Shown one piece after another: positions 43,494 through 54,641 of a stretch of DNA of 64,000 nt (position 1 is its first letter; each line of letters starts with the position of its first letter). Made by a program: the position numbers and the translations under genes. The stretch comes from Thermophilibacter mediterraneus. Its GTDB lineage: Bacteria > Actinomycetota > Coriobacteriia > Coriobacteriales > Atopobiaceae. Location of the stretch: positions 412,382 to 476,381 of the forward strand of contig NZ_FPKO01000008.1 in the NCBI RefSeq assembly GCF_900119385.1, given 5' to 3'. The notes beneath the pieces were generated by a model. It had not been told where the DNA came from. It saw only the letters and a list, made by a program, of their open reading frames with translations, and did not search any database.

Positions 43494-45299
43494 ATGGCAC
43501 AGAGAAACGTCGCGCCGCTCCAGCGCCCCACCGTCCGCCGCACGCTCAGGCGCTTCTGGGACGTCACGCGGATGCAACCCGGCATAGCCGCGCTCGCCGT
43601 GATCACGTCCGCGGGCTACGTCGCGCTGCTCACCTACGTCAACACGTACGTGATGGGCCTCATCGTGGACCGGGTGCAGGCGTCGCCCGTCCCCGCCGAC
43701 CGGGTGGCCGAGGTCTTCGGACCCTACGTGGTCGCCCTCCTCGTGGTGAACGCCGTGGGCCAAGCGCTCTCCAAGCTCCAGGACTACACCGTCTACAAGC
43801 TCGAGATCAACGGCAACTACCACCTCTCGCGCCTGTGCTTCGACACGCTCTCCAACCAGTCGATGACCTTCCACACGAGTCGCTTCGGCGGGTCGCTCGT
43901 GAGCCAGACCACGCGCTTCACCGGCGGCTACACTGCCCTCGTGGACGTGGTGGTCTACTCGCTCATCCCCACGGTCGCATCGGTGGTCTGCACCTTCGTG
44001 GCGCTCGCGCCCGTGGTGCCGAGCTACATGGCCATCCTCACCGTGCTCCTGGTGGCCTACGTGGCGGTTGCCACCCACCTCTACCACAAGATCTTGCCGC
44101 TCTCGCAGCGGACGGCCGCCGCGCAGAACCGCCTCTCCGGCGTGCTCTCCGACGCGGTGACCAACATCCTGGCCGTCAAGACCTGCGGGCGCGAGGACTA
44201 CGAGCGCGGCCTCTTCGACGACGCCGCGCGGGCCGCGCGCGAGGCGGAGTCGCGCAGCATGCACGCCACCATGCGCCGCGGCTTTGCCACGAGCACGCTC
44301 ATCACCGTCATCATGCTCGTGGTCTCGGTCTTCGTGGCGGGCGGCAACGCGTGGTTCGGCATCTCGGCGGGCACGCTCGTGATGATGTTCACCTACACCT
44401 ACCAGCTCTCCATGCGCTTCAACTACATCAACTCCATGATGCAGCGCATCAACCGCGCCCTCGGTGACGCCGCGGAGATGACGCGCGTCCTCGACGAGCC
44501 GCGCCTCGTGGAGGACGAGCCGCTCGCCGCGGAGCTCTCCGTCACGCACGGCGCCATCGACTTCGACCACCTCGGCTTCGCCTATCACGACGCCGCGCCC
44601 GGCGAGCGGGTCTTCGAGGACCTCACCCTCCACATCCCCTCCGGACAGCGCGTGGGCCTCGTCGGCCGCTCGGGCTCGGGCAAGACCACGCTCACCAAGC
44701 TGCTGCTGCGCCTTGACGACGTGCAGGACGGCCACGTCTTTGTGGACGGCCAGGACGTGAGCCGCTGCACCCAGCAGAGCCTGCGCCGCAGCATCGCCTA
44801 CGTGCCGCAGGAGGCGCTGCTGTTCCACCGCTCCATCCGCGAGAACATCGCCTACGGCCGGCCCGACGCCACCGACGAAGAGATCTGGCGCGCGGCGCGG
44901 CTGGCCAACGCCGCCGAGTTCATCGAGCGGCTCCCCGCGGGGCTCGACACGATGGTCGGCGAGCGCGGCGTGAAGCTCTCAGGCGGGCAGCGCCAGCGCG
45001 TGGCCATCGCCCGCGCGATCCTGGCCAACGCCCCGATCCTCGTGCTCGACGAGGCAACCTCCGCGCTCGACAGCGAGTCCGAGGCGCTCGTGCAGGGGGC
45101 GCTCGAGAACCTCATGGCCGGCCGCACGAGCATCGTGGTGGCGCACCGCCTCTCCACGGTCGCCTCGCTCGACCGCATCGTGGTCCTCGCCGACGGGAAG
45201 ATCGTGGAGGACGGCACGCACGCCGAGCTCTCCGAGGCCGGCGGCGAGTACGAGCGCCTCTGGGACCGCCAGACCGGCGCCTTCCTCGAGGGCGAGTAG
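43494..45299 (+). CDS. ABC exporter, fused permease and ATPase
   Basis: 601 residues. The N-terminal type IV exporter membrane domain (about 30-330, six helices, beginning IAALAVITSAGYVALLTYV) is followed by the ATPase domain: Walker A GLVGRSGSGKTTLTK, signature VKLSGGQRQRVAIARA, Walker B ILVLDEATSALDSES and H-loop VVAHRLSTV. It resembles MdlB/MsbA-like multidrug or peptide exporters. Only one subunit gene is present, so it probably works as a homodimer. The ATG at 43494 has GAGGGAGG upstream. Its 3' end converges with the UvrA-like gene 37 bases away. Confidence 0.92.
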   Translation: MAQRNVAPLQRPTVRRTLRRFWDVTRMQPGIAALAVITSAGYVALLTYVNTYVMGLIVDRVQASPVPADRVAEVFGPYVVALLVVNAVGQALSKLQDYTVYKLEINGNYHLSRLCFDTLSNQSMTFHTSRFGGSLVSQTTRFTGGYTALVDVVVYSLIPTVASVVCTFVALAPVVPSYMAILTVLLVAYVAVATHLYHKILPLSQRTAAAQNRLSGVLSDAVTNILAVKTCGREDYERGLFDDAARAAREAESRSMHATMRRGFATSTLITVIMLVVSVFVAGGNAWFGISAGTLVMMFTYTYQLSMRFNYINSMMQRINRALGDAAEMTRVLDEPRLVEDEPLAAELSVTHGAIDFDHLGFAYHDAAPGERVFEDLTLHIPSGQRVGLVGRSGSGKTTLTKLLLRLDDVQDGHVFVDGQDVSRCTQQSLRRSIAYVPQEALLFHRSIRENIAYGRPDATDEEIWRAARLANAAEFIERLPAGLDTMVGERGVKLSGGQRQRVAIARAILANAPILVLDEATSALDSESEALVQGALENLMAGRTSIVVAHRLSTVASLDRIVVLADGKIVEDGTHAELSEAGGEYERLWDRQTGAFLEGE

Positions 45300-45336
45300 C
45301 GCGCCGGCGAGAAGGGCCGCGCGGCCCGGGCTCCCC

Positions 45337-47844
<2,508 letters not shown>

Positions 47845-47922
47845 GAGCGGCTCCTCTCGACGGCTCCCCTCCCCCACCGATGATACTCCCGGGCGAGAAG
47901 GACGCGGGGCCGCGACCCATGC

Positions 47923-47956
47923 CAGGGCCCGCCCCGAGGGAGCGAGGCGGGCCCTG
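47923..47956 (-). terminator. Hairpin after the ROK kinase gene
   Basis: CAGGGCCCGCC (47923-47933) and GGCGGGCCCTG (47946-47956) form an 11-bp stem with a 12-base loop, 35 bases past the ROK gene stop on the minus strand and before the UvrA-like start. There is no T-run. Confidence 0.5.
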
Positions 47957-47991
47957 AGGGGGGGGTCATGTCGCACGAGGCGCGTCGCGCG

Positions 47992-48888
47992 CTACGCCTC
48001 CAGCTCGCGGCGGGCGAGCTCGAGGCAGCCCATGATGCCCTGGTCGCCGCCGAGCGAGGCGGGCACGATGTAGGAGTCCATGTCCGCCAGCTCGTCGGTC
48101 TTGAGGTAGCCCGCGATGTTCGCGGCGACCTTCTCGCGCACGAGCGGGAAGAGCTGCTCCTGCTTCATGACGCCGCCGCCCAGGATGATGCGCTGCGGCG
48201 AGTAGCACATGACGTAGCCGGCGAGCGCCTGCGCGAGGTAGTCGCTCTCGAGGTCCCAGACCTCCGGACGGTCGGCGAGCTCGACGGCCGGGGCGCCCCA
48301 GTGCTTCTGGATCGCGGGGCCGGCGGCGAGGCCCTCGAGGCAGTTGTCGTGGAACGGGCAGGAGCTCGGCGCCTGGTCGTCGGCGCGGCGTGTCAGCAGC
48401 ACGTGGCCGGCCTCGGGGTGCAGCATGCCGTGCAGCAGCCGACCGTCGATCATGACGCCGGCGCCCACGCCGGTGCCCACGGTGAGGTAGACCACCACGT
48501 CGAGGCCGCGCGAGGAGCCAAAGGTGACCTCGCCCAGGCACGCCACGTTGACGTCGGTGTCGTAGCCCACCGCGACGCCGGTCCCGCGCATCATCTCGCC
48601 GCGGAAGTCGTAGCCCCTCCAGCCCGGCTTGGGCGTGTCGAGGACGTGGCCGAAGGTCGCGGAGCGCGGGTTCACGCCCGTCGGGCCGAAGGCGCCCACG
48701 CCCACGGCGGCGACGCCGCGCTCCTTGAACCAGGCCGCCATGCGGGGCACCACGTCCTCGGGGGCGGTGGTGGGCGTCTCGAAGCGCTCGACGACCGTTC
48801 CGTCGGCGTAGCCCGTCGCAAGCACCATCTTGGTGCCGCCCGCCTCGAGCGCGCCGAGCAGCGCGCCCCTGTCCTTCTCGTCAGCCAT
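47992..48888 (-). CDS. ROK family fructokinase
   Basis: Phosphorylates fructose (or mannose) to the 6-phosphate. 298 residues: ATP loop GALEAGGTKMV, then VGVGAFGPTGVNP, LTVGTGVGAGVMIDG, and the ROK zinc site HPEAGHVLL to CPFHDNCLEGLAAGPAI, which is the fructokinase (ScrK/YdhR) form. The ATG at 48886-48888 has AGGAGAAG upstream. The 3' stump of an alpha-mannosidase gene lies 11 bases upstream on the same strand, so it was probably the second gene of a mannoside operon. Confidence 0.9.
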   Translation of the reverse strand: MADEKDRGALLGALEAGGTKMVLATGYADGTVVERFETPTTAPEDVVPRMAAWFKERGVAAVGVGAFGPTGVNPRSATFGHVLDTPKPGWRGYDFRGEMMRGTGVAVGYDTDVNVACLGEVTFGSSRGLDVVVYLTVGTGVGAGVMIDGRLLHGMLHPEAGHVLLTRRADDQAPSSCPFHDNCLEGLAAGPAIQKHWGAPAVELADRPEVWDLESDYLAQALAGYVMCYSPQRIILGGGVMKQEQLFPLVREKVAANIAGYLKTDELADMDSYIVPASLGGDQGIMGCLELARRELEA

Positions 48889-48899
48889 TGCTCTTCTCC

Positions 48900-49115
48900 T
48901 TACGCCGTGATCTCAACGTACACCGAGACGAACTTGCAGTGACCGATGGGGTCGACGGTGATCGTGGCGCCGTCGTGGGCGACGGGGGCGCTGTCGCGCT
49001 CGAGCAGGTCGACGTAGCTCGCGTGCTCGATGGTGCCCGGGACGCGGATCGTGGCTCCCGCAGCCTCATGGTCAAGACCATTGTAGAGCCTCATGACCAT
49101 GCCGGGGCGCAGCTC
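48900..49115 (-). pseudogene. 3' remnant of a GH38 alpha-mannosidase gene
   Basis: About 70 codons remain, reading LRPGMVMRLYNGLDHEAAG, ATIRVPGTIEHASYVDLLE and finally GHCKFVSVYVEITA, then stop. This is the C-terminal beta-domain pattern of GH38 enzymes (RLYN..., ...DLLE..., K-f-x-S-v-x-v). No catalytic domain exists upstream: the frame runs into sequence that is coding on the other strand. The break lies at about 49110-49130, where a divergent gene stump begins. Confidence 0.65.
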
Positions 49116-49520
49116 GTCGTCGACGAGCCGGTCGAGAAGGACGAGCTGCTTCGGCGCATGTGCGACCAGCTCGTGCGCGAGGGGGTCGCGGACGAGGGCT
49201 TCCTCGCGTCGACGCTCGAGCGCGAGCGGGTCGCCGACACGAGCCTGAACGAGGTCTTCGCCATCCCCCACACCATGCGCCCCGACGCGCGGCGCACGAT
49301 GGTGAGCGCCGCGATCCTCAAGCGCCCGGTGCGCTGGAGCGAGCGGTGCGACACCGTGCAGATCGTGTTTCTGCTCGCCGTGCGCCCCGGGGACCGGGTC
49401 GAGATGGAGCACCTCTACGACCTGCTCGTGAGGATCGTCGAGGACCACCACCTCCAGCAGGAGCTCATCGGGGTCGCGAGCTACGCGCAGTTCCTCGAGG
49501 TGCTCTCCGGCGCCGTGTAG
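49116..49520 (+). pseudogene. 3' remnant of a LicR/MtlR-type PTS activator: EIIA-2 domain
   Basis: About 125 codons match the EIIA (fructose/mannitol type) domain that ends BglG-family activators: KDELLRRMCDQLVREG, TLERERVADTSLNEVFAIPH with the phospho-His, and a W-x-x-x-x-D-x-V-Q-I-V-F-L-L-A-V-R block. The DNA-binding domain and PRDs are absent. An ATG at 49158 could in principle express a free EIIA of 120 residues, but its ribosome site is poor. It abuts the mannosidase stump back to back. Confidence 0.65.
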
Positions 49521-49604
49521 CGCGACGGGCGTCGGGCGCGGCCGAGGCCGGCTCCCCCTCCCCCGCCCCCTTGCGATACACTCTCTCCGAAAGAGGGGGG
49601 CAGC

Positions 49605-50585
49605 ATGGACATCAACCAGATCGCCCAGATGGCGGGCGTCTCGCGCGCGACCGTCTCGCGCTACCTCAACGACGGGTACGTGAGCCAGGAGAAGCGAGCC
49701 GCCATCCGGCGCGTCATCGAGAAGACCGGGTACGTGCCGTCGCGCCAGGCGCAGGCGCTGCGCACCGGCAAGACCAACGTGGTCGGCGTCATCATCCCCA
49801 AGATCAACTCGGCCTCGGTGAGCCGCATGGTCGCGGGAATCACGCTCGTGCTCAACGACGTCGGCTACCGGGTGCTGCTCGCCAACACCGACAACGACGC
49901 CGCGCGCGAGGTGGAGTTCCTCCGGCTCTTCTCCGAGAAGAACCAGGTCGACGGCGTCATCCTCATCGCCACCGTGTTCACGCCGCAGCACGCCGACGCG
50001 GTCGCCGCGCTGCCGGTGCCCATCGTGGCGCTCGACCAGAACGTGCCCGGCCTCACCTGCGTCTACCAGGACGACCTCAACGCCCTGCGCGACGTGACCG
50101 CCGTCGCCCTGCGGTCGGCGCGCAGGCCCGCCTACATCGGCGTCCTCGAGGAGGACGTCTCCGCGGGCCAGATGCGCCGCCGCGGCTTCCTCGAGGCGTG
50201 CGCCGAACGCGGCGTGGAGGTGCCCGAGCGCGCGCTCACCGTCGCGGAGTTCACCGTGGACTCCGGCTACGAGCAGGCCGAGCGCCTGCTCGACGAGTAC
50301 CCGGAGCTCGACGCCATCGTCTGCGCCACGGACTCCATCGCCTACGGCGCGCTCACCTGCCTGCGCGAGTACGGGCGCAGCGTCCCCGGGGACGTCCAGG
50401 TGACCGGCGTCGGCGACGCGGAGATCTCGCAGATCGTGACGCCGACGCTCACCACGGTGCACCACCACTACAAGACCTCCGGCAGCGAGGCGGCGAAGAT
50501 GCTCGTTGGGCTCATGACCGGCGAGTCCGTCCCGCGCGAGGTCAAGATGGGCTACGAGGTCGTGGCGAGAAACTCCACGCGCTGA
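49605..50585 (+). CDS. scrR: LacI-family transcriptional regulator of the sucrose genes
   Basis: 326 residues: helix-turn-helix NQIAQMAGVSRATVSRYLND (4-23) with the hinge helix SRQAQALRTGKTNVVG, then a periplasmic-binding-like effector domain (VDGVILIATVFTP, ALDQNVPG, YIGVLEEDVSAG, DAIVCATDSIAYGAL). The layout and neighbours fit ScrR, which responds to fructose or its phosphates. The ATG at 49605 has an AAAGAGGGGGG ribosome site. Two LacI-type operators stand before the sucrose PTS gene 290 bases downstream and one before the fructokinase gene at 61698. Confidence 0.88.
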   Translation: MDINQIAQMAGVSRATVSRYLNDGYVSQEKRAAIRRVIEKTGYVPSRQAQALRTGKTNVVGVIIPKINSASVSRMVAGITLVLNDVGYRVLLANTDNDAAREVEFLRLFSEKNQVDGVILIATVFTPQHADAVAALPVPIVALDQNVPGLTCVYQDDLNALRDVTAVALRSARRPAYIGVLEEDVSAGQMRRRGFLEACAERGVEVPERALTVAEFTVDSGYEQAERLLDEYPELDAIVCATDSIAYGALTCLREYGRSVPGDVQVTGVGDAEISQIVTPTLTTVHHHYKTSGSEAAKMLVGLMTGESVPREVKMGYEVVARNSTR

Positions 50586-50601
50586 GTGCGGGCCGAATAC
50601 G

Positions 50602-50704
50602 CGTCGAGTGCGCGGTGAGCAGCGCGCACTCGACGTCATTCCTATCCGAACGGACAGAGATGCGGCCGAGTGCGCGCTCCCCGCTGGCGAGGAGCGCGCA
50701 CTCG
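50602..50704. repeat. Two CGAGTGCGC palindromes
   Basis: CGTCGAGTGCGC (50602-50613) with its complement at 50624-50635 around a 10-base centre; then CGAGTGCGCGCTCC (50667-50680) with its complement at 50691-50704 around another 10-base centre. Both lie in the 50586-50958 gap just past the regulator stop and share the CGAGTGCGC arm. They may terminate the regulator transcript or be a REP-type family. No T-runs follow. Confidence 0.7.
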
Positions 50705-50875
50705 ACGCGATTTCGCGCGGCGGCGCCAAGCTCGCGCCGGGCATGGCGGCCCGAGCCAGAGGTTCTTCTCGCCCGAGGGTCGCGTGACCCCTCGCTTCCC
50801 AACGGAGTGCCGTTCACCGAAACAATCATGCCGCTCACCAGTCAGCGTCGCCCTCGTCGCTTTGCCATCGTATTG

Positions 50876-50927
50876 TGAGAACGATTCCATATGGGAACGT
50901 TTTCACACCACAGTAGCAGGCTATCAT
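50876..50927 (+). promoter_or_regulatory. Sucrose PTS promoter with two LacI-type operators
   Basis: TGAGAACGATTCCA (50876-50889) and TGGGAACGTTTTCA (50892-50905) are near-palindromes centred on CG, 16 bp apart centre to centre, the usual form for LacI-family sites. The second overlaps the -35 (TTTTCA, 50900-50905), which pairs with TATCAT (50922-50927) at a 16-base spacing. Bound repressor should block polymerase. Confidence 0.75.
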
Positions 50928-50958
50928 GGAGGGGCGTGAAGAAGCGAAGGGAGCAGCA

Positions 50959-52930
50959 ATGGCACTCGACTACCGACAGGCCGCGCAAGAGATCCTGGAC
51001 GCGATAGGCGGGGCCGGGCAACGTGGTCTCCGCGGCGCACTGCGCGACGCGGCTGCGCCTCGTGCTCGCGGACGACTCGAAGGTGAACCAGGCTGCGGTG
51101 GACAACGCCACCGGCGCCAAGGGCAACTTCAAGGCGTCCGGACAACTGCAGGTCATCTACGGCACCGGCACGGTGAACAAGGTCTACGACGAGTTCATCG
51201 CGCTCGGGCACATCACCGCCGCCACCAAGGCGGAGGTCAAGGAGGCCGCCGCGCAGCAGCAGACCAACCCCTTCATGCGCGCCATCAAGCTCCTGGGCGA
51301 CGTCTTCGTGCCCATCATCCCGGCCATCGTGGCCTCGGGCCTGCTCCTGGGCATCATGAGCGCGCTCTCCTTCATGGACGCCAACGGCTTCATCACACTC
51401 GACACCAACAACGCCTGGTACCAGATCCTGAACCTCGTCTCCAACACGGCGTTCACGTTCCTTCAGATCCTCATCGGCTTCTCCGCCGCCAAGGCCTTCG
51501 GCGCCAACCCCTACCTCGGCGCCGTCATCGGCATGCTGCTCATCAACCCGGGCCTCCAGAACGCCAACACCGTGGCGACCGAGGGCGTGCAGCAGACCTA
51601 CGCCGTCATCCCCGGCGTCTACTCCATCGAGTGGACCGGCTACCAGGGTCACGTCATCCCCATCGTGATCGCGGCGGGCATCCTCGCCTTCGTCGAGAAG
51701 CGCCTCCACAAGGTGGTCCCCGAGGCCTTCGACCTCTTCGTGACGCCCCTCGTCTCGGTGGCCGTGACCGCCTACGTCACCATGCTCGCCGTCGGCCCCG
51801 TCTTCGTCTGGGCCGAGAACGCCATCCTCGGCGGCATCCAGTTCCTCATCACGCTGCCCCTGGGCATCGGCTCGCTCATCATGGGCGCCCTCTACGCCCC
51901 CACCGTGGTCACCGGCATCCACCAGATGTACACCACCATCGACCTCGGGCAGATCGCCGCCTACGGCGTGACCTACTGGCTGCCGCTCGCCTCCGCCGCC
52001 AACATCGGCCAGGCCGGCGCCGCGCTCGCCGTTGCCCTCAAGACCCGCGACGTCAAGATCCGCTCGCTCGCCCTCCCCTCCTCGCTCTCCGCGTTCATGG
52101 GCATCACCGAGCCCGCCATCTTCGGCGTGAACTTGCGCTTCTTCAAGCCCTTCGTCGCCGGCTGCATCGGCGGCGGCCTGGGCGCCATGTTCGCCTCCAT
52201 CGTGCAGCTCGGCGCCAACGGCACCGGCGTGACCGGCATCTTTGGCATCCTGCTCTGCCTCAACCAGCCGCTGCAGTACGTCATCATGTTCGCCATCGCC
52301 GGCGTCGTGGCCTTTGCAATCTCGTTCGTGCTCTACCGCGACCCCGAGCAGGCCGCCGCGGCGCCCGTCGCCGAGGCCTCCGTCAGCGCGCCTGCCGCCG
52401 ACGCCGAGAGCGCCGCGGTCCTCTCCGCCGCCGCTGCCGACGCCGCCGTGGCCGCGGTGACGGACGCCGCACCCGCGACGCGTGCCGAGACCCTCGTCTC
52501 GCCGCTCGCCGGCACCGCCATCAGGATGACCGAGGTTCCCGACCCCGTCTTCGCGAGCGAGGCCATGGGCACCGGCGCCGCCGTGCGCCCCACCGAGGGC
52601 AGGCTCTGCGCGCCGGCCGCGGGAACCGTCACCGTGCTCGCCGAGACCGGCCACGCGCTCGGCATGACCACCGACGCCGGTGCCGAGGTCCTCATGCACA
52701 TCGGCATCGACACCGTGACGCTCGAGGGCAGGCCGTTCACCGCGCACGTCAAGGTGGGCGACCACGTGAGCGTCGGGCAGCTGCTCATGGACATTGACCT
52801 CGACGCCATCCACGCCGCCGGGCTCGACCCCGTGACGCCCGTGATCGTCACCAACACGGACGCCTACGGCTCCGTGACCCCGCGCCTCGGCGCCGCGTGC
52901 CCCGGGGAGCCGCTCGTCGAGCTGGCGTAG
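50959..52930 (+). CDS. scrA: Sucrose-type PTS transporter EIIBCA, frameshifted near its 5' end
   Basis: Imports and phosphorylates sucrose. From 51023 the frame reads VVSAAHCATRLR (EIIB phospho-Cys), ten or so IIC helices (VFVPIIPAIVASGLLLGIM onward, with SAFMGITEPAIFGVNLRFF), an Ala-rich linker, and EIIA with phospho-His in AEVLMHIGIDTV. The true start is ATG 50959 (GGGAGCAGCA ribosome site), which gives MALDYRQAAQEILDAIGGAG and then leaves the frame. One extra G in the run at 51010-51018 explains it: removing a G restores GGAGNVVSAAHC. As written the ATG-initiated product is out of frame; a GTG at 51023 would lose the first 20 EIIB residues. Confidence 0.85.
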
Positions 52931-52974
52931 CAGACCGGGCGGCGGGTCCCGGGCGAGGCCCGCCGCAGGACGGG

Positions 52975-53085
52975 CGTGCGGGTTGCGGACGCTTTTGAGC
53001 ACCAGACCGTCCACAACTCGCACGCATTTCCACAACGTGCGGGTTGTGGACGCTTCCCCATCCCAGACCGTCCGCAACCCGCACG
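52975..53085. repeat. Palindromic 50-bp units, period 61 bp (array IV, two units)
   Basis: Units at 52975-53024 and 53036-53085 with the spacer CATTTCCACAA. Left arms CGTGCGGGTTGCGGACGC and CGTGCGGGTTGTGGACGC; centres TTTTGAGCACCAGA and TTCCCCATCCCAGA. It lies between scrA and the first GH32 gene, inside what should be one operon, so the units would be transcribed in the sucrose mRNA. Confidence 0.88.
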
Positions 53086-53170
53086 CACCCCGGCCTCGCC
53101 CGCGTCCCGCCCTCCTGCCGAGGGGGCAGCCCCGGCGGGGGCCGCCCCCTCCCCACCGATAGGAGATCCG

Positions 53171-54604
53171 ATGACCAACGCAGCAGCCCACCACGACCCC
53201 TGGAGAATGGGCTTCCACATCATGCCGCCCACCGGCTGGCTCAACGACCCCAACGGGCTCTGCCAGCTCGGCGGCACCTATCACGTGTTCTTCCAGTACA
53301 GCCCCGACTGGCCGGCCCCGCACGCGCCGCGCGGCTGGGGGCACTTCGTGAGCGACGACCTCACCCACTGGCGCGCCGTAGGCCGCGACTTTGCCATCGC
53401 CCCCGACACGCCCGACGAGGCCTCGGGTGCCTACTCCGGCTGCGCCGTGCCCGTGGAAGGCGGCGCGCGCCTCTACTACACCGGCAACGTCAAGGAGCCC
53501 GGTGACTTCGACTACATTACTGCTGGCCGGCGCGCCACGCAGATCCTCGTGGAGGCCACGGCAGACCCAACAGCCCCCGGCGGCCTTGCCCTGGGCGAGA
53601 AGGACGTGCTGCTGAGAAACGCTGACTACCCGGACTTCTGCACCTGCCACGTGCGCGACCCCAAGGTCTGGCACGAGGACGGCGCGTGGTGGATGATCCT
53701 GGGCGCGCGCGACCTCGATGACCACGGCCTCGCGCTCGTGCTGCGCTCGGAGGACGGCGTGGCCTGGGCAAACGCCGGGACCGTGCGCGCGACGGAGCCC
53801 CTCGGCTACATGTGGGAGTGCCCGGACCGCATCGAGCTCGGCGGCCGGGAGTGGCTCTCGGTCTGCCCACAGGGCATGCAGGACCGCCCTTGGGCCAACG
53901 GCATCCGCGACCAGGCGGGCTACCTGCCCCTTCCCGCCGGCGAGAAGCTCGGGCACGCGGGCGAGCTCTACCTCGACCCCGCGGGGTTCTGCCGCTGGGA
54001 CTGCGGCTTCGACTTCTACGCGCCGCAGACCTTCGTCGACGAGTCCGGCCGCACGGTCCTTCTCGCCTGGATGGGGCTCCCGGACGCCGGCTTCGAGAGC
54101 GCCCCGGACGGTCTGGGCTGGTGCCACTGCCTCACGGTCCCGCGCGAGGTCACGGCGGGCGCGGACGGGGCGCTGCTCCAGCGGCCCGTCTCCGAGCTCG
54201 AGGCGCTGCGCGGCGCGCGCCACGAGCTCGCGGGGGACGGGACGCTCGCGCTCGCGGAGCACCGGGCGGACGTCCTTCTCCCCAACGTGACGGGACCGGT
54301 CGAGCTCGCGCTCGACGGGGCGCTCCGCGTGGCGTGCGCCGACGGGCTGGTGCGCCTCGAGTTTCTCGACGAGCGCGTGGGCGCGGGCCGCACGGTCCGC
54401 AAGGCCGCCTGCGACGGCGTCTCGAGCCTGCGCATCCTCGTGGACAGCTCGGCCGTGGAGGTCTACGTCAACGACGGGCGGGTCGTGCTCTCGACCCGCT
54501 GGTTCCCCCGCTCCCCCGCCCTCACGCTCGAGGCGCGCGGCGCGTCACCGTGCCTTGTGTGGGAGATGGGCGACGGCATGAAGGGGTGCTACGAGCTTGT
54601 GTAA
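53171..54604 (+). CDS. scrB: GH32 sucrose-6-phosphate hydrolase
   Basis: Splits sucrose-6-phosphate into glucose-6-phosphate and fructose. 477 residues: the nucleophile block WLNDPNGLCQLGGTYHVFFQ, the transition-state stabiliser VRDPKVW, and the acid/base Glu in YMWECPDRIEL, followed by a C-terminal beta-sandwich (LRILVDSSAVEVYVNDG). No signal peptide, so it is cytosolic. The ATG at 53171 has AGGAGA upstream. It is the second gene of the sucrose operon, followed 37 bases later by another GH32. Confidence 0.92.
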   Translation: MTNAAAHHDPWRMGFHIMPPTGWLNDPNGLCQLGGTYHVFFQYSPDWPAPHAPRGWGHFVSDDLTHWRAVGRDFAIAPDTPDEASGAYSGCAVPVEGGARLYYTGNVKEPGDFDYITAGRRATQILVEATADPTAPGGLALGEKDVLLRNADYPDFCTCHVRDPKVWHEDGAWWMILGARDLDDHGLALVLRSEDGVAWANAGTVRATEPLGYMWECPDRIELGGREWLSVCPQGMQDRPWANGIRDQAGYLPLPAGEKLGHAGELYLDPAGFCRWDCGFDFYAPQTFVDESGRTVLLAWMGLPDAGFESAPDGLGWCHCLTVPREVTAGADGALLQRPVSELEALRGARHELAGDGTLALAEHRADVLLPNVTGPVELALDGALRVACADGLVRLEFLDERVGAGRTVRKAACDGVSSLRILVDSSAVEVYVNDGRVVLSTRWFPRSPALTLEARGASPCLVWEMGDGMKGCYELV

Positions 54605-54641
54605 CAATGGCGGGGCCCCCGACGTCTCCCGAGAGGAACCC

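Noticed and set aside
48888-49520. A single 210-residue plus-strand gene covering this interval
   Set aside because: Its first 75 codons are antisense to the mannosidase remnant; only the part from about 49130 matches a known (EIIA) domain.
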